A program made the translations under genes and the position numbers. DNA of 10,110 nucleotides, from assembly GCA_002338895.1 (NCBI GenBank), contig DDJH01000099.1, forward strand, positions 23,352-33,461, given 5' to 3'. Shown in pieces: positions 1-6,864 of this stretch. The notes beneath the pieces were generated by a model. The model was not told the DNA's origin and made no database searches. It worked only from the letters and a program-made list of their open reading frames with translations. Positions within the stretch are counted from its first letter, which is position 1. Each line of letters opens with the position of its first letter. The DNA comes from Lentisphaeria bacterium UBA1829. GTDB lineage: Bacteria > Verrucomicrobiota > Lentisphaeria > Victivallales > UBA1829.

Positions 1-151
1 AGGAGATGTTCAGTTCGCCGGCCTTGTCCAGGATTTTATCGACGAACTCATCCGCCGTTTCCGGCGAGAGTTTCGCATACGTTGCGGTGAGATTGAAGGC
101 GAGTTCCTGGAATTCGCCGCGGCATTTTTTCTTGCGGATTCGTTTGTTCAT
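1..151 (-). CDS. yggL: YggL family (DUF469) ribosome-associated protein, 5' part only
   Basis: Only the first 50 codons are in the window; the gene runs off the left edge, and the family's usual length is about 105-110 residues. The start is ATG at 151, preceded by an AGAGAAGA ribosome site. The N-terminus is very basic (NKRIRKKKCRGEFQELAF). It closely resembles the start of E. coli YggL, which has the same Arg/Lys cluster followed by DEFQELGF. YggL is described as a 50S-subunit-associated protein of unclear role, so this one probably acts in the cytoplasm near the ribosome. The start lies only 23 bases after the purL stop on the same strand, with no terminator between them, so co-transcription with purL is likely. 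The basic segment and EFQEL motif are seen directly; the family call rests on this short match. Confidence 0.72.
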   Translation of the reverse strand, partial: MNKRIRKKKCRGEFQELAFNLTATYAKLSPETADEFVDKILDKAGELNIS

Positions 152-174
152 TCTTCTCTAGCTCCGATTGTTGA

Positions 175-3138
175 TTACACTCCGGCGAGTGTGGCTTTGT
201 AGCTGGCGACCATCTCCTCCAGCGGAAGATCGACTTTTCCCGCAGCGGAGACAAATTCCAGCGAGTTCCCCGTATTGGTCTCTCCGATTTCCGCGAACGG
301 GATTCCGGCGAAGATCTCACGGAGTCTGGGCACATCCGATTTCGCGCAGGTGACCAGGAAGCGGCTGTTCGATTCCGAGAACAGAGTCTCCAGATCGGAG
401 AGGTTTCCCGTTTTCGGGACATCGTCAAGCCGGATGGTCATTCCGAGCCGTCCGCCCATTGCGGCGCGGGCCGCGGCGATCGCCAGTCCGCCGATCGCAG
501 GGGAGATGGACGAGTGGAACAGCCCGGCGTTCAGCGCCTTGTAATAGGCGGCATAGGTCCGGTTGGCCAGATCGGCATCGACCTTCGGAACATCGTTTCC
601 GACTTTGCCGAGCATTGCGAAGTATTCGCTGCCGCCGAGTTCGCGTTTGGTCGAGCCGATCATGCAGACGGCGTCTCCGGCGAGTTTGGCGTCGATGGAA
701 ACGGCCTTGGAAATGTCGTTGATCTTCCCCATCACGCTGAAAAGGACGGTCGGCGGGATGGAGATTTTTCTTCCGCCGCGGGTGCTGTCGTTTTTCATGC
801 TGTCCTTGCCCGAGACGCAGGGGACGGTGAAGGCGATCGCGTAGTCGTAAAGCGCCTGGTTCGCCCGGACAAGCTGAGCGAGCTTGTATTCCCCGTCAGG
901 CGTCTTTTCACTCTGCACCGGATCCGGCCAGCAGAAGTTGTCCAGACCGGCCAGATGGGACGGATCCGCGCCGACGGCCACCGCCTGCCGGATTGCCACA
1001 TCCATGGTCGACGCCATCATGTGATACGTGTCGATATCGCTGTACCGCGGCATGATTCCGGCGGAAAGGACCACGCCCTCCGTCGACAGCGGCTCGATCA
1101 TGAAAACAGTCGCATCGGAAGCCACATCGTTCTTCACGCCGGTATACGGCTTGATCACGCTGAGTCCCTTCACCTCGTGGTCGTACTGCCGCGCCTTGTA
1201 CTCGCAGGAGCAGATGTTCAGACGCCCGAGCATCGAAAGCACATCGGCCTTCACGGAACGCCCCGTCAGATTCGGCTCCTCGAAATGCTTCGGCTCCCAG
1301 ACCGCCTTGAGGTGAAGGCGGGGAAGTCCGTCGTGCATAAAGGAGATGTCCAGACACGCAACCACGCGATCCCCGTAAAGAATGCAGAATTTTCCATCGT
1401 CCGTGAACTCTCCGAGCACCGTTGCCTCCACATCGCGCTCCTTTGCGACCCGGAGGAACTCATCCAGATTCTCCGGCGGCACGGCGAAACTCATGCGCTC
1501 CTGCGCCTCCGAGACCAGAATTTCCCACGGTTTGAGTCCGGCATACTTCAGCGGCGCCTTAGCCAGGTCCATACGGCAGCCGTTGGAGATTTCGGCCATT
1601 TCACCGACGCTCGAGGAAAGTCCGCCCGCACCGTTGTCCGTGACAAAACGGTACAGATTGCGCTCCCGGATCTCGTAGATGAAATCGGACATCTTCTTCT
1701 GCGTGATCGGGTCGCCGATCTGCACGGCCTGAACGGGGCTGTCCTTATGCAGTTCCTCGCTGGAGAAGGTTGCGCCGTGGATGCCGTCTTTTCCGATGCG
1801 TCCGCCGGTCATGACGATCTTGTCGCCCGGCTTGATGGTCTTGAATGCGCCCGGCACCTTTCCGACCATTTTCGGGAGAGTTCCCAGCGTTCCGCAGTAG
1901 ACCAGCGGTTTGCCGATATAGCGTTCATCGAAGCGTTCCCATCCGATTCCGTAGGGGATTCCGCTCTGGTTTCCGCCGTCGATCACGCCTTTGTGGACGC
2001 CGTCGCGGAGACGCCGCGGATGCAGCAGTCCTTCCGGCACATCCTTCGGATCGGTGAACGGCGAACCGAGGCAGTATCCCCAGACATTGACCAGAAGATC
2101 CGCCCCCTGTCCGGTTCCCAGCGGATCACGGTTCACTCCGACGATTCCGGTCATTGCGCCGCCATAGGGATCCAGGGCGGAAGGACTGTTGTGCGTCTCC
2201 ACCTTGTAGACCAGATCCAGCTTGTCGTTGAACTTGATCACTCCGGCGTTGTCCGTAAAGACGGAGACCAGCCAGTCGACCTTCTTCGCAATCTCCCTGG
2301 TTCCCTTCTGAATGAAGGTCTTATAGAGCGAAAGGTAGGTTTCCTTCTTCCCGGTGGTCTTGTCGGTATAATCAACTTCCGCGCTGAAAATCTTGTGTTT
2401 GCAGTGTTCCGACCAGGTCTGAGCGATCACTTCGAGTTCCACATCGGTCGGTTTGTCCAGTCCGTAGCGGGCGCGGTCCTTGGCGTTCCGGAAGTAGTTC
2501 TGGATGGACTTCATCTCCTCCAGCGTGAGAGCGAGGGTTCCTTTCCGGCTGATCTCCATCAGCTGTTCATCGGGCACTTCGAGATCGACCAGCCGGACCT
2601 CTCCTCCGCCGGTTCCGTTGACCACCGGCTTGTTCAGCGGCATTCCGTTTTTCGCGACCTCTTCCCGGGAGAGCACCCGGACCGATTCGATCAGTTCATT
2701 GGCGAGGATTCCGCGTGCGATCTCAGTCACTTTCTCCCGGGTGAGATCCCCTCCGCGGAAAAGGTACTCGATGGAGCTGAACACATTCTCGTCGCCGGTC
2801 AGTTTCCGTCCGATGATGTCTCCGACGGCTTCGCGGGCGGTCCGGCCGACATTGGCGGTCACTCCGGGGCGGAAACCGACAGCCACGACCCAGTCGAAAT
2901 CAAAGATCTCCCCGGGCGCCGTTTCGCCCACGCGGTGGTACTGGAGAACCGGATTGGCAAGTTCCTCTGCTATCTTTTCCGCCTGTTCCTTCGTGATGTC
3001 CGCGGACACGGTGAAAACATCTCTTGTCCGGATGGAGTCGACGTGTTCCTGCAGAAAATCATTGATTTTCTTGAGAGCGGCTTCTCCTCTGGCGTCATGC
3101 CATTCCGGTTTGACCGCGATTTCAATTCTGTAATCCAT
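175..3138 (-). CDS. purL: Phosphoribosylformylglycinamidine synthase, synthetase subunit with two N-terminal PurS-like modules
   Basis: This cytoplasmic enzyme of purine synthesis converts FGAR, ATP and ammonia (from glutamine) to FGAM. The protein has 987 residues. Residues 1-75 and about 80-160 look like two tandem PurS-like modules; each ends in a LAN..(L/I)...RV-type strand. The synthetase core follows: SEHCKHK at 243-249 with the conserved His245, KVETHNSPS at 312-320, GGRIGKDGIHGATFSS at 445-460, DNGAGGLSSS at 501-510, and VSGKDSMKND at 775-784 in the second half. It ends at 987, with no class I glutaminase triad domain as in the ~1300-residue enterobacterial enzyme, so a separate PurQ is needed and is not in the window. 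The start is ATG at 3138 with ribosome site AAGAAGGTGG (3144-3153). A TTGAAA/TATCTT promoter lies just upstream. The next gene, yggL, is 23 bases downstream. Confidence 0.96.
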   Translation of the reverse strand: MDYRIEIAVKPEWHDARGEAALKKINDFLQEHVDSIRTRDVFTVSADITKEQAEKIAEELANPVLQYHRVGETAPGEIFDFDWVVAVGFRPGVTANVGRTAREAVGDIIGRKLTGDENVFSSIEYLFRGGDLTREKVTEIARGILANELIESVRVLSREEVAKNGMPLNKPVVNGTGGGEVRLVDLEVPDEQLMEISRKGTLALTLEEMKSIQNYFRNAKDRARYGLDKPTDVELEVIAQTWSEHCKHKIFSAEVDYTDKTTGKKETYLSLYKTFIQKGTREIAKKVDWLVSVFTDNAGVIKFNDKLDLVYKVETHNSPSALDPYGGAMTGIVGVNRDPLGTGQGADLLVNVWGYCLGSPFTDPKDVPEGLLHPRRLRDGVHKGVIDGGNQSGIPYGIGWERFDERYIGKPLVYCGTLGTLPKMVGKVPGAFKTIKPGDKIVMTGGRIGKDGIHGATFSSEELHKDSPVQAVQIGDPITQKKMSDFIYEIRERNLYRFVTDNGAGGLSSSVGEMAEISNGCRMDLAKAPLKYAGLKPWEILVSEAQERMSFAVPPENLDEFLRVAKERDVEATVLGEFTDDGKFCILYGDRVVACLDISFMHDGLPRLHLKAVWEPKHFEEPNLTGRSVKADVLSMLGRLNICSCEYKARQYDHEVKGLSVIKPYTGVKNDVASDATVFMIEPLSTEGVVLSAGIMPRYSDIDTYHMMASTMDVAIRQAVAVGADPSHLAGLDNFCWPDPVQSEKTPDGEYKLAQLVRANQALYDYAIAFTVPCVSGKDSMKNDSTRGGRKISIPPTVLFSVMGKINDISKAVSIDAKLAGDAVCMIGSTKRELGGSEYFAMLGKVGNDVPKVDADLANRTYAAYYKALNAGLFHSSISPAIGGLAIAAARAAMGGRLGMTIRLDDVPKTGNLSDLETLFSESNSRFLVTCAKSDVPRLREIFAGIPFAEIGETNTGNSLEFVSAAGKVDLPLEEMVASYKATLAGV

Positions 3139-3175
3139 GTATCCACCTTCTTTTCTGGTTGAAATTCATACTGGT

Positions 3176-3204
3176 AAGATACATCGGATTCCGGTGTTTT
3201 TCAA
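3176..3204 (-). promoter_or_regulatory. Sigma70-like promoter for purL
   Basis: On the minus strand TTGAAA (3204-3199) is followed by a 17-base spacer and TATCTT (3181-3176). Transcription would start near 3169, giving a leader of about 30 bases that carries the purL ribosome site. The leader is too short for a purine riboswitch. Confidence 0.55.
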
Positions 3205-3217
3205 TCGCAACCGCAAG

Positions 3218-3300
3218 GAAAAATCAAAAACCCTCCGCGGGGAAAACAGCGGACCGATCTCCATGGGAATCGCTCCATGTTCCCGGTCCGCGGCGGAGAC
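3218..3300 (-). terminator. Structured terminator-like region after the lipocalin gene
   Basis: Reading the minus strand after the lipocalin stop, CGGACCG (3290-3284) pairs with CGGTCCG (3256-3250). An outer pairing of CTCCGCCGCGG with CCGCGGAG (about 3297-3287 with 3241-3234) is possible with a bulge. It is followed by GGG and two runs of five T separated by GA. Smaller pairs (GGGAA/TTCCC, CATGG/CCATG) sit in the loop. The layout suits an imperfect intrinsic terminator between the lipocalin gene and purL. The large loop makes this uncertain. Confidence 0.4.
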
Positions 3301-3309
3301 AGCGTTCTG

Positions 3310-3837
3310 TTATTTCTGTTTCGGATATTCCAATGCGGAAACGTCGAATCCCCACTCCCGGATCTGCGCAAGATACTTCTCCAGAGTCTCCTTCGAAAGC
3401 CGAGGCGTGCGCGAGAGGATCCAGAGAGAATTCTTCGTCGAGCTGGTCACAATGGCGCTGGAATAGTCCGGCGCAAGCTCCACGATCCGGTAATCCCCGT
3501 AGAAGGGACCGAAGAAGGAGACGCGCAGTTCCCCGACATCCGAAGCGCCTTTGAAATGTGCTTTTCCGACCGCCTCCCGCTCCTTTCCGTCGCGCTGTCC
3601 GCGGTTGACGACCCGGATAGTCCCGTCCCCCTGCTCCGAATAGTGAGCGGAAACGAAATCCAGATCCCGTTCGAACCGATGCGGCAGACGGGCGATCTCA
3701 TACCACGTCCCGAGATACCGTTTGGAATCAAAGTTGCGGACCGATGCGATGGAATCCGTTGAAGCCGCGCAGCCGCAGAGTGCCAGAAGCGCCGGAACGA
3801 ATCCCCAGCTCAAAAATTTTTTCCCGAACTTCATCAT
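3310..3837 (-). CDS. blc: Blc-type outer-membrane lipocalin lipoprotein
   Basis: The product has 175 residues, the usual size for bacterial lipocalins. Residues 1-22 form a lipoprotein signal with a positive start, a hydrophobic core and a lipobox Leu-Cys-Gly before Cys23. The +2 residue is Ala, not Asp, so outer-membrane sorting is expected. Diagnostic lipocalin motifs follow: NFDSKRYLGTWYEIARLPHRFER (about 35-57, the first structurally conserved region), VSFFGPFYGDYRI (106-118) and LWILSRTPRLS (138-148), all very close to E. coli Blc. Family members bind fatty acids or lysophospholipids and are linked to envelope maintenance; the ligand here is unknown. Two adjacent ATG codons (3837 and 3834) are possible; the AAGGGGGA ribosome site about 8 bases upstream favours the first. 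The gene has its own strong promoter and appears monocistronic. Confidence 0.93.
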   Translation of the reverse strand: MMKFGKKFLSWGFVPALLALCGCAASTDSIASVRNFDSKRYLGTWYEIARLPHRFERDLDFVSAHYSEQGDGTIRVVNRGQRDGKEREAVGKAHFKGASDVGELRVSFFGPFYGDYRIVELAPDYSSAIVTSSTKNSLWILSRTPRLSKETLEKYLAQIREWGFDVSALEYPKQK

Positions 3838-3889
3838 TGTTCGAATCCCCCTTTTCCGGATCCCCCGCGGATCCTGTGTTTACAGGTCT

Positions 3890-3918
3890 ACTATAATCCG
3901 GAAAGGAGAAAATGTCAA
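3890..3918 (-). promoter_or_regulatory. Near-consensus sigma70 promoter for the lipocalin gene
   Basis: The minus strand shows a perfect TTGACA (3918-3913), a 17-base spacer and TATAGT (3895-3890). The start point would be near 3883. The leader of about 46 bases contains two GGATCC palindromes (3858-3863 and 3869-3874) that can pair, and an ACAGG/CCTGT inverted repeat (3873-3886) that spans the predicted +1 and could be an operator or a 5' hairpin. This is the best -35 match in the window. Confidence 0.75.
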
Positions 3919-3948
3919 GGGGGGGAGAGCATCCGTTCCGCTCTCCCC
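3919..3948 (-). terminator. Hairpin after the glycoside hydrolase gene
   Basis: A 9-bp GC-rich stem, GGGGAGAGC (3922-3930) with GCTCTCCCC (3940-3948), has a 9-base loop. It lies 32 bases past the hydrolase stop and immediately before the lipocalin -35 box. The minus strand continues as CCCTTGACATTTT, so the T-run is interrupted. It may be an intrinsic terminator of modest strength or an mRNA 3'-end stabiliser. Confidence 0.5.
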
Positions 3949-3979
3949 GATTCCCCTTGGGCCGGTTTGCATCCGCTTC

Positions 3980-5401
3980 TCAGCAGGGCTCGACGTCGGC
4001 GAAATCGCCGAACGTGAGCAGAAGCGGCGAGTCCTTCAGCGGGATGTTCCGGAAGATCCGGACCCCTCTGCCGTTGTCCTCGATGTTCGTTTCGGGAATT
4101 TCATAGACGGTCCCGTCGATCACGTCGATCAGCCGCGGCGTTCCCTCGACCAGCGCCGTCTCCACGGTGATGGTTCCCTCGTAGGAGGTGGTCAGCAGCT
4201 CCTTCGGGATCCAGTAGGCGACGGCGCAGGAGCCGTTCGGTTTCCGGAAACACTTCCGGAGCACTTCCCGGACCGGATCCTCATTCCGCAGCAGACGGGC
4301 GGAGCCGCGGGAGGCGAAAAAGACCGGGAACTCCTCTCTCGAAAACTTCTCGCGGAAGATTGAGGCGATCACCTGCAACGTCCGGTACGACATTTTCGGC
4401 CGATATTCACCCGACGCCACACCGTTCTCATCGAAATCCGCGCCGAGCACGCCGAAGTACCCGTAATCCAGATAACTGGCCTTGTTGTCCACGCTTCCAT
4501 TGAGCGCTTCGACCATGTCCAGACAGGAGAAGTAGGAGGCGAACAGAATATCCTGAAACAGATCGGAGATCATATGACGGGCGAGGAATTTTGCCTGTCG
4601 TTCGGGAGTCCACGCGGCACCGTGGAGGGCCCCCTGCCCGTCGCTGCGGGACTGGGCGCCGGTCTCTCCCTGGATCAGCCGGATGGCGGGATTGTAGGCC
4701 CGGCAGATTCTCCGGAGGGCATCGACCCGTTCAAAAACACCGGTTTCGTCGGTGGAATACGCATGATAGGTCAACGCATCCATCACCTTTCCCGCGCCGG
4801 TTGCCAGCACATCGTTGATCCAGCCGAGTCCTTCCAGGCAGGTGGAGCCTCCGATCACCTTTGCATCGGGGTCGCCGATCCGCACCGCTGCGGCGGTCGC
4901 CTTGATGAACTCTCCATATTCCGTTCCGCTGACGCCGTGTTTCCAGCACCAGGAGCCGTCGGGTTCATTCCACACCTCATACCACTGCACTTTTCTGCGG
5001 TAGCGTTCCGTCAGAGCGCTGACATAGTTCATCCACGCCTCTCTCTGCTCCTCCGTATGGATCGGGGGACAGCCGACCGCTCCGAAAATTTTTGCCGCCG
5101 CCGCATCATACAATCCGTTTCCGTAGCACAGGCAGATCCACGGCTGAAGTCCGCGCCGGAGAAGATTCTCGACGATCGAATCCAGCCATTCCCAGTGATA
5201 CACCCCCTTTTCCGTCTCCGTCCGCGCCCATCCGGACTGAATCCGGATCCACTTGACTCCGAGCTGCGCCACCTTGTCATACGCCTTTTCCGGATCGAAC
5301 ACCCCCCGGTCCAGCTTTTCGAACCCGAGTCCCACCGGCGACTCTTTCACTTCCGAAGACGAAAACGCCTTTACCTTCCCGACCACCTTCCAGCAATCCA
5401 T
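3980..5401 (-). CDS. Clan GH-A glycoside hydrolase (GH39/GH5-like), cytoplasmic
   Basis: The product has 473 residues from ATG 5401, chosen because GGAGAAG lies 6 bases upstream; a TTG start 15 codons earlier has no such support. A (beta/alpha)8 retaining hydrolase fold is indicated. YEVWNEPD (141-148) holds the likely acid/base Glu146, preceded by Asn145 as in clan GH-A. TYHAY (211-215) supplies the usual active-site His213. RLIQGETG (241-248) supplies the likely nucleophile Glu246. The first strand region (ARTETEKGVYHWEWLD, 59-74) is typical of GH39, GH5 and GH10 relatives. Residues about 355-470 look like a C-terminal beta-sandwich. There is no signal peptide, so it probably cleaves imported oligosaccharides or glycosides in the cytoplasm. 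The sugar specificity cannot be read; xylosidase-like activity is one option. It diverges from the SGNH gene and has its own putative activator-dependent promoter. Confidence 0.85.
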   Translation of the reverse strand: MDCWKVVGKVKAFSSSEVKESPVGLGFEKLDRGVFDPEKAYDKVAQLGVKWIRIQSGWARTETEKGVYHWEWLDSIVENLLRRGLQPWICLCYGNGLYDAAAAKIFGAVGCPPIHTEEQREAWMNYVSALTERYRRKVQWYEVWNEPDGSWCWKHGVSGTEYGEFIKATAAAVRIGDPDAKVIGGSTCLEGLGWINDVLATGAGKVMDALTYHAYSTDETGVFERVDALRRICRAYNPAIRLIQGETGAQSRSDGQGALHGAAWTPERQAKFLARHMISDLFQDILFASYFSCLDMVEALNGSVDNKASYLDYGYFGVLGADFDENGVASGEYRPKMSYRTLQVIASIFREKFSREEFPVFFASRGSARLLRNEDPVREVLRKCFRKPNGSCAVAYWIPKELLTTSYEGTITVETALVEGTPRLIDVIDGTVYEIPETNIEDNGRGVRIFRNIPLKDSPLLLTFGDFADVEPC

Positions 5402-5463
5402 TCGAACTTCTCCTCGTTTTTCCCTTGAAATTTCCTGAAAAATCAAACCGTTCTATTGAGGGA

Positions 5464-5492
5464 AATATACCCCGGCTTTCCAGGGAAAGAAT
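5464..5492 (-). promoter_or_regulatory. Weak promoter for the glycoside hydrolase gene
   Basis: The minus strand has TATATT (5469-5464) with only a poor -35 (ATTCTT, 5492-5487, 17-base spacer). A direct repeat of activator-site type lies directly upstream. A good -10 with a poor -35 beside such a repeat is the expected layout of an activator-dependent promoter. The leader would be about 55 bases. Confidence 0.45.
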
Positions 5493-5495
5493 TCG

Positions 5496-5526
5496 TTTTG
5501 TGCCAAAAAATATAAGATTTATGCCA
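5496..5526 (-). promoter_or_regulatory. 21-bp-period direct repeat, candidate AraC/XylS-family operator
   Basis: Read on the minus strand, TGGCATAAAT (5526-5517) and TGGCACAAAA (5505-5496) match at 8 of 10 positions and are exactly 21 bases apart, two helical turns. Both point toward the hydrolase gene. The proximal copy ends 4 bases from the proposed -35. This matches the geometry of AraC-family activator sites. No regulator gene is in the window, so the binding protein is unknown. Confidence 0.5.
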
Positions 5527-5658
5527 GGTCAGCAGCGGGATTCCAACCGCAGCCCGACCGCATCCGACCATTTTGCATCCGTCCGGACTCCCGTCATGCG
5601 GAGGGCTCCGCCCTCTCCTTTCTTTCCTCAAAAACGGACCGCGGAAACGTCAGACCGC

Positions 5659-5687
5659 TTGAAAACCGACTGAAACAATGCTATTAT
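5659..5687 (+). promoter_or_regulatory. Sigma70-like promoter for the SGNH gene
   Basis: TTGAAA (5659-5664), a 17-base spacer and TATTAT (5682-5687) form a good promoter, with a start near 5694 and a leader of about 110 bases. The -35 and spacer lie within a tandem 11-bp repeat, ACCGCTTGAAA (5654-5664) then ACCGACTGAAA (5665-5675). Confidence 0.68.
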
Positions 5688-5803
5688 ACCCCTTCGGAAT
5701 CGTAAATTCCACCGGACGCGAACGCCCTCGGTCAGCAGAGGATCGCAGAGAGAGTGTATGTCCGGCTCCGACTGAAAAAACCAACGAAACAGAAAGGAAA
5801 TGT

Positions 5804-6733
5804 ATGTCAAGAACACTTCTGATGGCTGCGGCACTGTTCGCGGCCGCGACGCTCTCGGCAAAGGAACTGAAAGTTCTGATGATCGGAAACAGTTTTTCCC
5901 AGAGCGTGCTGAGCTATCTGCCGCGCATTGTGAAAGCGGAAAAGAAACACAATCTTCTGCTGGCGCAGATGATGATCGGCGGCTGCACCTTGAACCGTCA
6001 CATTGCCGAGCTGAAGAAGGCGGAGGACGATCCGAATTACAAGCCCTACGGGACCAACTACCAGAAACGCCGCAGAGTCAACCTCCCGGAGATGATCAAG
6101 GCGGAGAAATGGGATATCGTGACCATCCAGCAGGGAAGTCACGAAAGCTGGAACAAGGAGAAATTCCAGCCGGCGGCCAATGAGCTGATCGCATATATCC
6201 GGAAAAATGCTCCGCAGGCGGAAATCGTGGTGCATCAGACCTGGTCGTACCGCAACTCCGACGGACGCATCAGCGGACCGAAACCGGGGTGGGGATTCGA
6301 TCAGAAGGGCATGTACGACCGTCTCACCGCGAATTATACGGATCTTGCCAAGGAGCACAAACTCCGTGTGATTCCGGTCGGCAAGGCGGTGCAGCTGTTC
6401 CGGGAAAAGACTCCGGTGAAATACACGCCGCCCACGGCGGAAGAGAAAAAGAATCTCGTCTGCCCGGATCTGCCGAAACGCGCCGGAGATGTCGTCGGCA
6501 ACGACTGGTGGGCCAAAGACAGAAAAACCGGTGAAATGGTGATCAAAACCGACAACATTCACCTGAACAACGACGGAAACTATCTCCAGGGCTGTGTCTG
6601 GTACGGCTTCCTCTTCGGTGAGGATCCCGCCTCCATCCAGTTTGTTCCCCGGAACATCGGCAACAAGCAGGCCGCACTTCTCCGCACCTGCGCCTCCGAA
6701 GCGCTGGAGACCTTCCCCCAGGTCAAAAAATAA
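5804..6733 (+). CDS. Secreted SGNH/GDSL-like hydrolase, DUF4886 type
   Basis: The product has 309 residues from ATG 5804, preceded by AAAGGAA. An upstream in-frame extension lacks a ribosome site and would bury the signal peptide. Residues 1-19 form a cleavable signal (MSRTLLMAAALFAAATLSA, then Lys20). Block I is VLMIGNSFS (24-32) with the likely nucleophile Ser30. The block II glycine is in MIGGCTL (57-63). Block III is replaced by TIQQGSHES (107-115), typical of DUF4886 rather than classical GxND. Block V is DNIHLNNDG (250-258) with Asp250 and His253, completing the triad. Family members are thought to be esterases or carbohydrate deacetylases; the substrate cannot be read here. Action in the periplasm or outside the cell is expected. 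It diverges from a glycoside hydrolase, which fits removal of acyl groups from a glycan, and ends before a strong terminator. Confidence 0.86.
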   Translation: MSRTLLMAAALFAAATLSAKELKVLMIGNSFSQSVLSYLPRIVKAEKKHNLLLAQMMIGGCTLNRHIAELKKAEDDPNYKPYGTNYQKRRRVNLPEMIKAEKWDIVTIQQGSHESWNKEKFQPAANELIAYIRKNAPQAEIVVHQTWSYRNSDGRISGPKPGWGFDQKGMYDRLTANYTDLAKEHKLRVIPVGKAVQLFREKTPVKYTPPTAEEKKNLVCPDLPKRAGDVVGNDWWAKDRKTGEMVIKTDNIHLNNDGNYLQGCVWYGFLFGEDPASIQFVPRNIGNKQAALLRTCASEALETFPQVKK

Positions 6734-6767
6734 CATTCCGCTTTCGGATAAATCCGGAAGAATCACA

Positions 6768-6804
6768 AAAAAAAACCGCCGTCTGAACCACGGCGGTTTT
6801 TTTT
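6768..6804. terminator. Bidirectional intrinsic terminator
   Basis: The arms ACCGCCGT (6775-6782) and ACGGCGGT (6790-6797) pair around a 7-base loop (CTGAACC). They are flanked by an A-run on the left (from 6767) and an eight-T run on the right (6797-6804), so each strand shows a GC stem followed by T's. It lies between the convergent SGNH gene and the exported-protein gene and should stop transcription from both sides. A second short inverted repeat, CTTTCGG/CCGGAAG (6741-6760), precedes it. Confidence 0.92.
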
Positions 6805-6864
6805 GTATCCTCATCCGCATTCATCCCCTCGGACAGGAAAAGACCACGGAAGCAGAGACGCGGA

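Larger units (their letters stand above)
5402..5803. other. Divergent regulatory region between hydrolase and SGNH genes
   Basis: These 402 bases hold no convincing gene. The left third is AT-rich and carries the hydrolase promoter and a 21-bp-period direct repeat. The middle (5527-5640) is GC-rich and shows one short palindrome, GAGGGC (5601-5606) with GCCCTC (5610-5615), whose 3-base loop and lack of a T-run make a terminator unlikely. The right third carries the SGNH promoter, repeated ACCG..TGAAA motifs and a leader of about 110 bases. Confidence 0.7.

Noticed and set aside
514..3162. An 882-codon open frame on the plus strand, opposite purL
   Set aside because: It lies entirely antisense to a strongly conserved purL. 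It has no recognisable domain and no ribosome site, and long antisense open frames are expected from GC-rich codon use.
5601..5615. GAGGGC/GCCCTC hairpin as a terminator
   Set aside because: The loop has three bases and neither side has a T-run; it sits in the middle of a divergent promoter region where a terminator is not expected.
5807..6820. A 337-codon open frame on the minus strand opposite the SGNH gene
   Set aside because: It runs through the bidirectional terminator, is low-complexity and antisense to a gene with signal peptide and catalytic motifs; a shadow frame.
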